Positions 13,160 to 25,880 of a stretch of 64,000 nucleotides of DNA are shown here, piece by piece. This DNA comes from Phragmites australis (lineage: Eukaryota > Streptophyta > Magnoliopsida > Poales > Poaceae), in the NCBI RefSeq assembly GCF_958298935.1, contig NC_084938.1:7695501-7759500 (forward strand), written 5' to 3'. The position numbers and the translations under genes were made by a program. The notes under the pieces were generated by a model. The model searched no databases. It had not been told where the DNA came from and saw only the letters and a list, made by a program, of their open reading frames with translations. Numbering within the stretch: position 1 is the first letter of the stretch; the number at the start of each line of letters is the position of its first letter.

Positions 13160-15922
13160 AAAAATTCTTTATATGCCATGAGTCCAATTTATAGGATAAA
13201 TTCTCTATTGTTATCAATGATAAGTGCATGTCTCTCATAAATATTTAACATTTGTATGCACACATTTAGGGAGAGCATATCATATGGGTTATGATTTGGA
13301 CTAACATTTGTTGCAAGTAATATCTTTTGTAGTCTCATGAAGTAATCTACAAGTCCCCGGAGGTATGCAATGCTTATTCGCCAATTGGTATTATTGTCAA
13401 CTCATTTGATTTTTTAAGCTACCTCCATGCATAATATAGCTTAAACTTCCTATCTTGTCATATTGTCTAATTGTGCATATATTTCATTCTCATCATATAT
13501 ATGCACACATATAGAGGGAGTTTAGACCATATTATGTGATTTTTATGAATTGTGATCCATGTGTTTTTATTTCAAATGGTATCTATGTAGCTCATTTCAA
13601 TTGCATTCCTACATTTGGCATGTATACCTATGGTTGGTATATTTACCCTTTATTCGGTACCATTCCTTTATTGGATTTTTACTAGTGGTATCATCTTATT
13701 GGATCATGGTTCATGAATATTTCTCCCGTGTGCTATAACGTTTTCCCTTGAGTTCAACATGTGTTTGTGGCATTTTTGAGATTGTTGACAAAGGGGAAGA
13801 ATGTTGATGACCAAAGAAAGTTCAAGTTGCATGATGCAATATTGTTGAAGCTTGTTGACAAAGGGAGAATCATGATGCAAGAAGTGCGCATGGAAGGATT
13901 ACAAGCGATATCAAGGCACGGAGCGCGCAAAGCAAAGAGTTCTTGTATGATTCGATCAAGGGAAACAATGGAGAAATGGGAAGAATTGTCTCCATGATAA
14001 TCACAACAAAATGGGGACAAATTGAAGTTAAGAACAAGGTATGACAAAGATGTGATCTTTCCTTTACAATCGATCCATCTTCAGTTGGTATCTTTGGTGC
14101 ACTTTCAATTGGTATCATTAGTTTTGTTACAATTGGTACCATAGGTTGTTCTTACCATGCAAAATGGTAAGGCCTGTGCATTTCATAAATTATTGTCATT
14201 CACTATTTGTGCGCTTTATATTTGTTATCATTTATGTTTTACCACTTGCTTTGGTTATGTTGTCATCAATCACTAAAAAGAGGGAGATTGTAGTGTATAT
14301 GGCCCTTTTAGGGCATGTATGTGATTTTGATGATTAATGACAACATAGTCAATGGGAGTAACATATTTGTCAAGTATATGCTTTAGTAGGTCTCATGGAT
14401 GCAATACATAAAGAAGCCACCGATGCCGAACTCAAGAAAGTTTGAGTTGGAGTTCAAAAAAGTTGTTAATACCGGATGGTCCGGTGCTCTGAAAGCAATA
14501 CACACCGAAGTATTTTTCAATTTAGAGGAGAAAATGAAGACTACATCGGATGGTCCGATGCTTAGCAAGATGTTCACATCAGAGCATTTTTTAGGAGGAA
14601 TATTTGGTGCAAAAGATTTGTACACACTGGATGGTCTGGTGCTCAGAGAGGAGACACACACCGGAGCATTTCTTCGGAGAACTGTTGAAGACTGAAGATC
14701 TACAAGCCACATGGTCCGATGCTCGGAGGTGTACATGCCGGATAGTTGCACCGGAGTATTTTCCAGGAGAAGGTCTCAACGGCTAGTTTGGTGTGATTGT
14801 ACACACTGGATGGTCCGATGTCCTAAAGATCTACATGCTGAGCAATGAATAGTGTAGAAAATGTGGTTTGGTTGGCTCAAGTATACACATCGTATAGTCT
14901 GGTGATGGAGTTCAAGGTTACACTGGAATATTCAGTGTTCACAATATATTTGAGCGGGATTCCAACAGCTAGTTTTTACTACTGTACACACTGGATGATC
15001 CGGTGTTTGTACTGTTGTTAATGCCGGATCATCCGATGCTCATAATCTTTTATGACTATTGGAGCAACGGCTAGTGCACGGGTTTGAGGCTATAATACCC
15101 CCCAGTTGGCCATTTGAGTGTGCTGGAGTTCAGAGAAGCTCATAGACACTTGAGAAGACATTCAAGCCACCAAAGTGCTTAAAGTGATCATCCAAGAAAA
15201 TTAAGCATATGATTAGAGAGTGATTAGTGCTAATAGCCCTAGAGAGAGTTGTTGCTAGGTGTTACTGCCTAGAGAGAGGATCAAGGAGTGATCCTAGCTT
15301 GTACCAAGTGGTACATCGATGCCTTAGAGTCTTGGTAACTCACCGGCACCTTGGGCGTTGATGGCTCAAGCTTGTTGACCCTTCGGTTTGGTGTGGAGCG
15401 GCGACAAGACGGTTGTACAGGGACATGAAGACCCTTGCTTTGGTGGCTTAAGCTCCGAAGAGAATACAACGGTAAGTGACCGAAAGAAAGGCTTGTGGTG
15501 AGACATTGCCTTGGTGGCTTGGTTGCTCAACCTACTTGAGGCCTAGGTGGCTCAAGGGCCATGACTGGGTGCCGTCCGGGAGCTATAGCCTAGGTGGCTA
15601 CTCCAATGTGGACTAGGGCTGGCGTTTATGCCATCGATATCACGGGATAAAAATCCCTTGTACTGAGTTTGCTCTCTCTACCTTATTTTCATTTCCGTAT
15701 TTACTTCTTGCAATCTATCCTTTGCATGTTTATCTTCCTAGAGTAGTTTTCTAGGATTAGCTGTAGGTTGCAAATCTTTTTAAATGGTAGAGTAGACACA
15801 CTAGATGAACCAAGAGCACATTTAGACATAAATTGATATATGTTTATCTTGTGAAGTTTTTGGAGCTGATTAGTTTTAAACATCCTAATTCACCCCCTCT
15901 TAGGACATCACCGATCCTTTCA
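13160..15922 (+). mobile_element. Copia element fragment: 3' non-coding region plus 3' LTR
   Basis: A PPT-like aaaaagagggagat (14275-14288) abuts an LTR that starts TGTAGTGTATATGG (14289) and ends ...CGATCCTTTCA (15922). Upstream (13160-14288) is non-coding DNA with two 'gttgacaaagggga/gaga' blocks, reminiscent of the purine-rich 3' region of SIRE/Maximus-type copia elements. No pol sequence is left. The lineage is inferred from LTR features (TGT...start, 'aattcaccccctctta' near the end). Confidence 0.7.
14289..15922 (+). repeat. Copia 3' LTR (1634 bp) with hyphenated-palindrome array
   Basis: The LTR has TG...CA ends. Between 14471 and 15040 it carries about eight variants of a quasi-palindrome such as CCGGATGGTCCGG or CCGGATCATCCGA (near 14471, 14543, 14626, 14709, 14801, 14888, 14990, 15021), usually preceded by acac/atg and followed by tgctc. 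Open frames across this region are shadows and are not coding. Confidence 0.75.
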
Positions 15923-18059
15923 GGAGTGAGCTCATGCAGAAACAATCCATGGGCTAGCTAGAGGACACATTTGGAAGCCCAGGTGACGGGTATCTGTGGC
16001 CAACGCACGCCGTTCCCATGCAGAAAATGCACCCCACCTTTGTAGGTCAGGGACTCCTCCCTTGTCTTGTGATGGTGGCTCACGACGCTCGCTCATGACT
16101 CATGACTCACGGCCAACACCGCCACCCCCTCCACCTCCACGGCTGGCCCTCTCCACCTCAACCTCTGCTACCACCGTCACCCCCTCCACCTCCACGGCAT
16201 GCCCTCTCCACCTCAACCTCCACAGTCGCCGCCACCACCTTTGCCGCCACTATCACCACCTCTGCCGTCACCCCCTCTCCACCTCTGTGGCTATAGCTCC
16301 ATGATCCACTCTTCCCTCTCACTCCTGCAACCACCATTCCTCCCACCCCCAAGGTCGCTGTGAAGTGGGCAGTGAGATTTGGTTCCAGGGTTGGAGCGGA
16401 GGCGGTGACTTCGACTCCCGGCCTTCTCAACTACCATGCTGCCCCTTGCTCTTGCCCTGTTTCCTTGCCTTGTTTCAAAATCATGGACGAGAGCACCAAA
16501 AGCGGCGAACGTTGACCCGGTGGAACCGAAGAAGGTCCTGAAGGCCGCCAGAGAAGTTGGTGCCTATATCAACTATGTCCTCACCATGCACCACCACTGG
16601 TATACCATCTCCTCTTTTTCTTCCTCACAATTGTTCGGCTTATTTCCCTTCTTTGCTAGGACCACAATACTTGCTGGAGTTAGAACGTTCAGATTCTTGC
16701 TTCCTGGAGTCATTGGCCATAATATTGTTCCGAATTGGGACATCAAATGGCTTAATATTTGGTAGTTATCAGATCATGTTGGTTCCAGACTTAATTGATC
16801 TAGTTGTTTAATCATTTCCGGAAGGATTTCCAATGACTACGGATATTCACATAGTACAACAAATGCATAGTTCCAATTTTTAATTCTTTTTTCTTTTTAA
16901 TTGCTACATCGACATACCTTGACGGTAGAAGTAGAATAGAGTATTGTAAACCATGCTTCTTACTGCTACTAGGTTGTTCCTTGCTGGTAATGAACTCCAT
17001 AGAGTAATTGCTTGCTACTTTATTACAATTTCAAAAGAAATGAAGAAACTTGCTCCCAGTGTCCTGACTGAACATGCCACTGATTTGGCAGTGGAAGTGC
17101 TTGACATTTGTGAATCATACTAGGTTGTTTCCAGTTCATACAGTTGTGTCTATTTTTATTACAATTTACGAGCCGGTGCATCCTAGTTCGCATACTAATT
17201 GTAAGAACTGATAGCACTTAGCTAAGACTTTGAGTACCATAATTGAAGGCCACCTTGACTGCATCCTAGCAAGTGGATAATTAATTTGTAAATTAGTTTT
17301 CTTCAAGCCACCTTTCAAAACTATTTAATCCTATTTGTGACAATACATGATGCTACAAGACATAAAGCTAAATCCAATAATTACCTAGGACAATACTTCC
17401 ACTTGTAAATAATATCTAAGTTGGATCATGGGCCAGGATTGTGTTGAAGAATTGATTTTTTTTAAACCATGGACATAAGGAGCAATTTGGTGGCATTTGT
17501 GCAGTAGAAGATAACAATAGGAAAACTGAAGTAGTTGTACCAATTATTACCAATAGGAGGAAAAAAAGGGGTGTACCTTATCTTTCAGTTCAGCAGATAT
17601 TCCAAGTGCTTTAGGTTGTCTTATTTGCCCTGATTTTATATGAACAACGCAGCTGGTACAACAACCTAATCAGCACAGATATAAGCTTTGTACTAAGCAT
17701 ATTCTGGCTTCTCTTCTGCACTAGCAGCAATTTGGGGAGCCTGTTTGGATGGTACACACCTAAACTTTTCCGCCATTTTGCTTTTACTTAGTACAAGTCG
17801 GTGTGGTTATTACATGTATTATGTTTTGATGACGCCATGGGCTATTTCCTAGTTGTCATGAATATCCGGATCAGAACCTACTTCCAATCTTCCGATTGGA
17901 ATTCGCAGTACATTGGAATCCTAAAGCACCACCAAGAACACTACCGCGTGTGTGCCTGTAGTGCGGAGAGGCAATAGCAAAGCGAAGCCCTAGTTCAATC
18001 GAGGATGGATTCATTGAGTGGGCGAGTAATATGTCTGCAGTTCTAATCTTGATCTGCAG
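15923..18059. other. Unassigned region; GC-rich segment then intron-like DNA
   Basis: At 15990-16560 the sequence is GC-rich with Pro/Ser/Thr-type low-complexity frames (16102-16300), resembling a plant 5' exon with a transit-peptide-like composition. An open frame at 16436-16765 is not recognised. From 16800 to 18050 the sequence is AT-rich and intron-like. A captured or decayed host gene is possible but unproven. Confidence 0.4.
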
Positions 18060-18159
18060 AAGTCTTCTTGGTGAGGACTTGGGTCCACTTAGCTTGAAGG
18101 AGCTTGAGCAGCTTGAGAACCAGATTGAGATATCCCGCAAGCATATCAGAACATTAAAG
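18060..18159 (+). pseudogene. Orphan MIKC MADS-box K-domain exon
   Basis: The 100-bp segment is bounded by a plausible acceptor (gatctgcag) and donor (aaag/gtacat). It reads RSLLGEDLGPLSLKELEQLE and continues NQIEISRKHIRTLK. This is the K-box exon of SEPALLATA/AP1-type MADS transcription factors, and 100 bp is the usual length of that exon. No MADS domain, other K-box exon or C-terminal exon was found within several kb, so it is a relic or captured exon and not a gene. The frame itself is intact. Confidence 0.8.
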
Positions 18160-18600
18160 GTACATCACAAATCTTTTGTTAACTTTGGTTCATAGTTAGA
18201 TTAATAGCAGACATGGTTTATCAATAGCTAGCTCGATTACCTTTTTCAATCAGAGATTATCTTTAGCTTAATTAGGTTTCATGCATATATCGAATACAAT
18301 CACACAAATATGATATGCAAGGGGCCTAACTTTCTTTATCAGAACAACCAAAGTATCTTGGACAAACATAAGGACTATTGCTTCAACCTATTATTTCTTT
18401 GAAAAAAATAATTGTGTCATCTCATATTAATGAATGGAAGTCTCAGCCTGAAGCTCGTATTTGTTCAGCCGCATGACTACGGTCAATTGTAACAATGTTG
18501 AATACAAGTAAACTCTTGAACTTGTTCTGATTATATAGTCCTTAAAGGTTGAAATAAGCCCTATTGTAGTTGATGAATATAGATGGGACTACAATGCTTC
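18160..18600. other. Intron-like, unassigned
   Basis: AT-rich DNA downstream of the MADS exon, probably part of its original intron. The next MADS exon does not appear before the gypsy fragment begins near 18600. Confidence 0.4.
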
Positions 18601-19527
18601 ATTAGGCATATAACAATCTAAGACAAGCACTGCCCTTCTGTTCTGCGCCACCATACTTGACAATATTGCATAGATACAACCACACAAATATGATATGCTG
18701 GGGGCCTTTATGGCGAGGGTGTACGAGTGAACAAACTCCTTTGGATCTGAATCTCCCCTGGACTTGGGTAGCTTGAAGGTTCGAAACCCCTCCGGAAAGG
18801 GTACAGCCTGTAGGTCTGCTTGCAGGGGACAATCATGGTCTAGTAATGGAGCCTCGTGCCAATGGGCCCAAGGCTCTGGATCCTACGTACCAGCTATCAG
18901 TGGTGCCTGGTGGTGATGAGGGGCTAGGATGACGAAGAACCCACCGGGCCTTGGCACCCCGGCCAGCATAAAGCTGGTTGTTACGGGAGCAGTCGTGGTC
19001 AAGCCCATGGGTTGCTATGCGGCACGCAGGGCAGCCTACAGCTCCTCCAACTGAGCCTGAAGGGCCACCACGTGCGACTGCTAGTCAGCCATGGTGGCAT
19101 TCGTGGCAACGGCTCTGGTTGTGGCCCTTAGGGACGTAGTGGGGGGTCTTGCTACGCTGTTGCCAAAGGGCCATCGGGGTGACTGGCCTCTTGGCGTCAG
19201 CCGCAACCTGGGTCGTGATGGCTCTTGCAGCGATGATTTCAGTTGCTACCCCTAGGGATGCAGTGGGGGCCTCGTTGTGCTATTGTAGGAGGGCCTTCGA
19301 GACGGCGGGCCTGCTAGCGTCAGGCATGGCTAGGGTCGTTGTCGTACCGATGGTGGTTCCAGGGCCCTATTCCCTCCAGCTGAGGCTGTCGCTGGCGTAT
19401 CGCAAGCTCAGTTGCAGTGGTCATGTGGACCTTCGCAGAAGCTTTGCCGGGGAGTCAGCCGCTTGTGTTGTAGCCCTGGTGGTCTTCTTTTTGGGTGGCA
19501 TCCTACCTCTCTTTGTACTTCTATGTT

Positions 19528-19548
19528 CGACCCCCACGGACGGCGTGC
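19528..19548 (-). other. Primer binding site region
   Basis: Directly inside the LTR the minus strand reads GCACGCCGTCCGTGGGG. This is close to the GGCGCCGTCTGTGGG-type segment that follows the 5' LTR in many grass Ty3/gypsy elements. The exact tRNA is not determined. Confidence 0.6.
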
Positions 19549-20305
19549 TGTTGGTGCAAGAAAATATCTTCCACGAACAAGTGCGGTGAGAGCCTCCTCT
19601 AAAGAGGAGACTTAAACTTGGAGAAGTGGCGAGGAAGCAAAACCAAATATGTTGTTGATATTGATAAGAAAAGATTGGCATGATGGCCAAGGGTTTGTAT
19701 TTATAGTGCCGTTAGGGTGCAAGTGTACAAGTTTTCCCTTACAGAGATAGTGATACCAGCCATCGCTATACCACATGGACCTAGGGCTGGTTCGATCACC
19801 CAGCCTAGGTCTAGGCATAATACTTTTATCCCTACTTAGAAGATATTATCCACTATGGCAAATGCAATGGTGCAAGTGGTCCTAAGGGTGATGTACTGGG
19901 CCGATCGTCTATTACGGTGTCACACTGTCCAGGGTGTCAGGCTGGCCACCACTTGCACTGGGATGTCAGGATGGCCCTAACTTGCATGGGTATTAAATTC
20001 CCATCACTTCCTTGCAAGTGAATGACATCTGGTGGGCCCCATCTAGCTGATCTTTTGCCAATGCCTAATGGCTCACCCTTTGGGGTTCAGGGAGACTACC
20101 CTGTCCTTTGGGGGCAGGGGCACCAGAGAGCCCGCCTAGGCTTCGGGGACAGAGGCTCCGGAGAGCCTGCCTAGGCCTCAGAGGGCAGGGGCTCCGAAGA
20201 ACCCTGGAGATTGGAGACCTGAAGGGCCTTCGAAGATCCGTGATCCCCAGGCATAGGCTGGCGGAAGCCAGGGGCATCAAAGGTCCTTAATGATGACCCC
20301 CAACA
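19549..20305 (-). repeat. Gypsy 5' LTR (757 bp) with TATA box
   Basis: On the minus strand it starts TGTTGGGGGTC and ends GCACCAACA, so the ends form the inverted TGTTGG/CCAACA. A TATAAATAC box lies at 19697-19705 on the minus strand, about 150 bp from the inner edge, a normal promoter position. Short direct repeats of 'caggggcaccagagagcccgcc' type occur at 20115-20190. Confidence 0.75.
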
Positions 20306-21110
20306 ATATCCTTCTTGTGTTGTTAGTGATCCGGATCGTGCGCACATAGTGATATGTTATAGTAGTAGATTTGATCTATTACTGTTCTTGTGATCGGTTC
20401 ATATTGATGGATTGGTTTGTGCACGAGTTGATTATATCAATCAACCATAGGGGTCAGAATAAGTATGAGATGATAGCATCACATGACCACAAGATTAGTC
20501 TGTGCTCCTTCTCAGATGGGCCACGACTTGTCCCTATCGGCTGGAATCACCATCAGGGCTTATTATCTGTTATGCTTATTATGTTCATGTTATACTATTT
20601 TTTCATATTTTTATATGTGGTGGATATGATTATCATGATAGAATAGTTTCTCTAAGAAAAAATGAGAGTAATTGATGCCCTTTCAATAGTTGCACCTATT
20701 AACATTTTGATTGTTGTGTGGTAGGTCTGCCAAAGTAGAGTGTCCTCAACTATCTTGATTAATAGGGTGGATGTCGGACATCCACATGCATATTATTGGT
20801 TTACTTAACAAAGCAATCAAAATGATTTTAGGCTTTAGGGTATGGTGTTGGGCACCGAGCATACGATGCCACCCAACAAACAACAACCTCATATAGATGT
20901 GATTAGCAAATTATTCCTTACCTATGTCACTAGTTTTCTATTAGTGATGCAAAGCTTACTAGGACTTAGATAAATTTGGATCTTGACTTACTATATGTCG
21001 TTAGAGGGAAAACATTGCAAAACATATAGTGGGAGTCTTTTATTAAATTGTTTAATGAGAGATTCACATAAACATAGTATTAAACTTTGCATATTTATTT
21101 CCTGTTGTAG
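20306..21110 (+). other. Untranslated leader of the Tork-like element
   Basis: AT-rich, non-coding DNA precedes gag. Features such as 'ggtaggtctgccaaagtagagt' near 20720 fit the leader between PBS and gag of this copia type. The PBS and 5' LTR end are not identifiable because the left part is lost at the junction with the gypsy LTR at 20305. Confidence 0.5.
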
Positions 21111-24100
21111 ATGATGGCACCCACCGCTAATTCCAATTCTGGTTTTAACTTGTGATAAATTATTATTTGAACAGACTTTATTGATTGGTACTGTAATATT
21201 AGAATTGTTCTCAAGCAAGAGAAAAAGAAGTATGTTCTAGAGGTTTCATATCCTAATGATCCACCTGCTAATACCACCGCTCCTGACTGTAGAGCTTATG
21301 AGAAGCACTATGAAGACCCACTTGACGTTAGCTATCTCATGCTTGCCACTATAACCTTTGAGCTTCAGAATCAATATGAGAATAGGAATGCTCACTATAT
21401 GATTGTGGAACTTCGTAGTATGTTTGAGAACTAAGCTAGGGCTGAAAGCTTCAACACCTCAAAGTCCTCATGTGATCAAGATGATATGTTACATTGAGAG
21501 ACTGGAAAAACTTGGTTTTCCCTTTATCCTAGAGTTGATTATGAATATGACTCTCCAATCACTCCCTGTGAGTTTTGAGCCATTCATTATGAACTTTCAT
21601 ATGAATAGCATGGATGAATTGCATGTGATGCTTAAAACAACGGAGGAAAGCACTAAAAAGAGCGTAATCATGTGATGATAGCTCAGAAGGATAGTAAGAA
21701 GAGAAAGCGCAAGAACAAGGCTAAGACTTCAAGTGAGATCTCAAGCTCAAAGCTCAAGCCTATTGGAAAGCCCAAGGCTGGTATAAGACTGATCATTGGT
21801 GGAGGAACTGCAAGCTGTACTTGGAAGAATTCAAGAAAAAGAAGGGAAGTGAGACTTCCACTTCAGGTATTTTATATTGGAGCGATGATTCATACTTATA
21901 AATTGTTGCAGGGAATAAGAAATACTAGAAGTTTTGTAAGAGACAAGATGGATATTTGTGTAAGCAATAGAGCAAAGGTTGTTGCGGTGGTTGTTAGCAC
22001 TTATCACTTGTCATTACTGTCAAGATTAGTTTTGGAATTAAATAATTGTTATTGGGTTCCTACCTTAGGCAAAAATATTATTCCTTCTTCATGTTTAGAA
22101 GTGAATGGTGGTTTTAAAGTCATAATAAAGAATAAGTGCTGTTCAATTTATTTAAATGACCTTCTCTATGGTCATTGTCCATTAGGGAATGGATTATACA
22201 TTCTAGATCTTGAGGATGAGCCAATCTATAACATTAGTGCAAAGAGGCTTAGGCCTAATGATTTGAATTCAAATTTTATTTGGCATTGTCACTTAGGTCA
22301 TATAAATAAGAAGCGCATGGAGAAGCTCCAAAAAGATAGTCATCTAGATTAATTCGATTTTGAATCATTTGATGTATGTGAATCTTATTTACTTGGAAAG
22401 ATGACTACAGCGCCACTCATTGGTCATAGTGAGAGGGCTAATGACTTGTTGGCCCTTGTACGTACAGATGTATTTGGACCAATGAGCTTTACAGCCATAT
22501 ATGGTTTTCAGTACTTCATTACTTTTACTGACGACTTTAGTAGATATGGTTACATCTACTTAATGAGGCACAAGTCTGAATCCTTTAAAAAGTTTAAGTA
22601 ATTTCATAATGAAGTAAAAAATCAAATAGGCAAGACAATTAAATTTCTACGATTAGAACGTAGAGGTGAATATTTGAGTCATGAGTTTGGTGATCATCCG
22701 AATCAATGTGGAATTGTTCCACAATTGACTCCGCTTGGAATGACTCAGTATAATAGAGTATCCGAACGAAGGAGTTATACTATGTTAGATATGGTTTAGT
22801 GTATGATGAGCCAATATGATCTTCTATTGTCCTTCTAGGGATACGAACTAGAAATTGCTATGTTCACGTTAAACATGGTTCCGTCTAAAGCCGTAGAGAA
22901 GACGCCATATGAGATATGGACTAGGAAGCATCCTAGATTGTCTTTTCTTAAGATATGGGGTTGTGAGGATTATGTATAACTTTTGATGTCTGACAAGCTC
23001 ACTCCTAAATCTGATAAATGCTTATTTGTGGGATATCCTATAAAAACAAAAAACATATTATTTCTATAATTAGGAAGAAGGCAAAGTATTTGTCGTCAGA
23101 GATGGTATCTTTCTAAAGAAAGAGTTTCTCTCAAAGAAATCTAATGGGAACACGGTACAACTCAAAGAAATTCAGGAAACACCTGAAACTATTTCAACCC
23201 CTACTAAACCTTAGTGGGATGTTCAAGATATTGTAGAACCCATTGTGGAGGCACCAACCCCACATAGGTCTGAAAGGGTGAGTCGTGCAACTAAAACATT
23301 CACACTCCTAACCACGGGAAGCACGACATATTATTGTTGGACAATGATGAGCCGAAAAATTATACAGAAGCAATTGTGGGACCAGACTCCAAGAAATGGC
23401 TTGGTGCCATGAGATCCGAAACATAATCCATGCATGATATTCAAGTTTGGAACTTGGTTGATTCACCCGATGGTGTAAAAACTATTGAGTGTAAATTGGT
23501 TTTTAAGAAAAAGATAAACATGGATGGAAATGTTCACATCTATAAAGCACGATTGGTGGTAAAAGGTTTAAAAAAGAAATTCAAGGTGTTGATTATGATG
23601 AAATATTTTCTCCCTTTGTAATGCTAAAGTCTATTTGGATTATTATAGCAATCGATGCATATTTTGAATATGAGATATGACAGATGGATGTCAAAATATA
23701 TTTCCTTTAAGGAAACCTAAGTGAGAATGTGTACATGATACAATCTGAAGGTTTTGTTGGTCAAAATATTCTAGGAATATATGGAAGCATTAGAAGTCCA
23801 TCTATGAATTGAAGCAAGAATATCATAGTTGGAATCTTTATTTTGATACAGTGGTCAAAGGGTTTGGCTTCAAGAATGAAGAAAAGTCATGTGTTTATAA
23901 GAAGGCTAGTGGAGGCACACTTGAGTTTCTATTCTTATATGTGGATGATATATTATTGATCAAAAATGATATTCCAATGCTAGAAGCTGCCAAGTCTTCA
24001 TTAAGAAAAAAATTCTCGATGAAAGATCTAGAAGAAGTAGCTTACATTTTGGGCATTAAGATCTATAGAGATAGATCTAAAAGGCTAAGTTTATTAAGCC

Positions 24101-24930
24101 AAAGTATGTATATTGAGAAGGTATTGAAATGGTTCAATATACATGATTCCAAGAAAGGTTTTTTGCCAATGTCACATGGCATTAGTCTTAGCAAGAATCA
24201 GTGTCCCTCAACACCCGATGAGCAAGACAATATGAGCATGATCCCGTATGGTTCGGCTATTATCTATGATGTCTACTATGCTTTGTACACACTCAGATAT
24301 CTCTTGCACTCTAAGTGTTACGAGTAGGTACCAATCAAACTTAGGTGAAGCTCACTGGATAGCAATTAAGAATATCCTCAACCACTTTAGAAGGACTACG
24401 GATATCTTCCTAACCTTTGGAGGTGAGCAAGAGCTCGGTGTAATTGGTTACACCAACGCTAGCTTCCAAACTGAAAAGATGATTACAGATCACAATCTGG
24501 TTTTATGTTTATCCTCAATGGAGGGGTGGTAAATTCGAAAAGTTCTAAGCAAGAGATGGTCGCCGATTCGACGATGGAGGCTGGGTACATTGCAGTTTTG
24601 TAGCTACAAAGGAGGCTGCTTGGATCATAAAGTATATTTCTAAGTTGGGTGTGGTCGATAGTGTGTCCAATCCAGTGGATCTCTTTTGTGACAATAGTGG
24701 AGCCATTGCACAAGCCAAGGAGCCATAGTCGCACCAAAAGTCTAAGCACATACTTCGGTATTATCACCTCATTCGAGAGACTATCGATAGAGGTGATGTG
24801 AAGATTTGCAAGGTGCACATTTGAATGTCATTGATCCGTTGACAAAGCATCTCCCACAACCCAAGCATGAGGCACACACAAGAGCTATGTGTATTAGATA
24901 CTTGCATGATTTGACTCTAGTGCGTGTGAG
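21111..24930 (+). pseudogene. Decayed copia gag-pol polyprotein (Tork-like)
   Basis: Domain order is gag, protease remnant, integrase, reverse transcriptase, RNase H, as in Ty1/copia. Gag (from 21111) shows FIDWYCNIRIVLKQEKKKY and SPHVIKMICYIERLEKLGFP. The zinc-knuckle tail is recognisable at 21820 (WRNCKLYLEEFKKKKG). GAG-pre-integrase shows WHCHLGHINKKRMEKLQ at 22280. Integrase shows LLALVRTDVFGPM and ITFTDDFSRYGYIYLMRHKS at 22440-22600. RT carries YVDDILLI (23938) and MKDLEEVAYILGIKIYRDRS. RNase H shows VDLFCDNSGAIAQAKEP near 24670. Stops and shifts in every domain make it non-functional. The ORFs at 21672-22352 and 23809-24327 are pieces of it. Confidence 0.9.
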
Positions 24931-24934
24931 AGAT

Positions 24935-25403
24935 TGTATAATGTCTATGTTTATGTACTTTTGAATAATGTGTTATTTGGTTCCTTGAATAATTATCATT
25001 TATATCGATCAGTAAGTATGTGACTTGTTTGTGAACCTCTTTGTTTTATTGTGATATTATTCTAAATGTTACCTAGTTTCATATCATTATATTAGACAAT
25101 AATGATCTATAGACTAGCACATGTATTGATTGATGATCATGTTTCATGGATGATAGATATAGAGATATCAAATCAATAATATGGACACATGTTAGAGAAC
25201 ATGGTGTTGGATTGACCCACCTCGAGACATTGCTGGGATCGATATATTACTATGTACCATCAGTTGGCCTCGAATGGTGTACCTGCAGGTTCTTTTGACC
25301 TAAGATCGTAATTGATTCCCTGAATGTGTAGTGTTACACCTAGGGGCTATCAAACGCTACTCTGTAATTATGTAGTTACAAAGATAGCTTTCGGATATGC
25401 TAT
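24935..25403 (+). repeat. 3' LTR of the Tork-like element, left part
   Basis: The LTR starts TGTATAATGTC directly after a PPT-like gtgtgagagat. It is interrupted at 25404 by a CACTA element and resumes at 37439. Confidence 0.65.
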
Positions 25404-25429
25404 CACTATGTAAAAAAAAGATAAAAGAG

Positions 25430-25880
25430 ACACAAAATTAGTGATGGGTCGTCGGGACCTGACACGAAATTAGTGATGAGTCCCACTACGACCCGTCACT
25501 AATATTCCATCTCATCGGGACCGGATATAGACCCGGCACTAATGAGGGGTCATTACTGATGGGTCGTAACATAACCCATCACAGATGATAATAGTGATGG
25601 GTCAAGTTGTGATCCATCACCCTAATGACCAACTCATGAGTGACGGGTCGTCCTAGGCCAGTCATTAGTGATAGGTCAAATTATGACCCGTTACTAATGA
25701 TGAACTCATTAGTAACAGGTCATCCTATACCAATCATTAATTTGGCCCGTCACTAATGACCAACTCATTAGTGACGGGTCAAGTTGTGACCCACCACTAA
25801 TGACCAATTCATCAGTGACGGGTCATCCTAGCCCAATCATTAGTGACGGCTCAAGTTGTGACCTATCACTAATGATGGTA
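25430..25880. repeat. CACTA left subterminal repeat array
   Basis: More than a dozen variants of 'attagtgacgggtca' alternate in both orientations. In autonomous relatives such arrays are the binding sites of the transposase (known for CACTA elements as a group). No coding capacity. Confidence 0.85.

Larger units (their letters stand above)
18600..20305 (-). mobile_element. Ty3/gypsy fragment: 5' LTR, PBS and partial gag, minus strand
   Basis: The minus-strand 5' LTR (20305 to 19549) is followed by a PBS region and a gag that begins MPPKKKTTRATTQA at 19501. Decayed gag continues to about 18600, with the recognisable stretches VALQAQLEEL and FRTFKLPKSRGDSDPKEF. These resemble the N-terminal and capsid-entry parts of plant gypsy gag. 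Everything past early gag is absent. In-frame stops are frequent. Confidence 0.75.

Noticed and set aside
16436..16765. Possible rhodanese-like or transit-peptide exon
   Set aside because: A short stretch (VDPVEPKKVLKAAREVGA) vaguely resembles such proteins, but no catalytic motif or continuation was found, so no function is assigned.
25430..25880. Possible CRISPR-like or satellite array
   Set aside because: The repeats are irregular, occur in both orientations and end in CACTA termini. They are subterminal repeats of a plant transposon.
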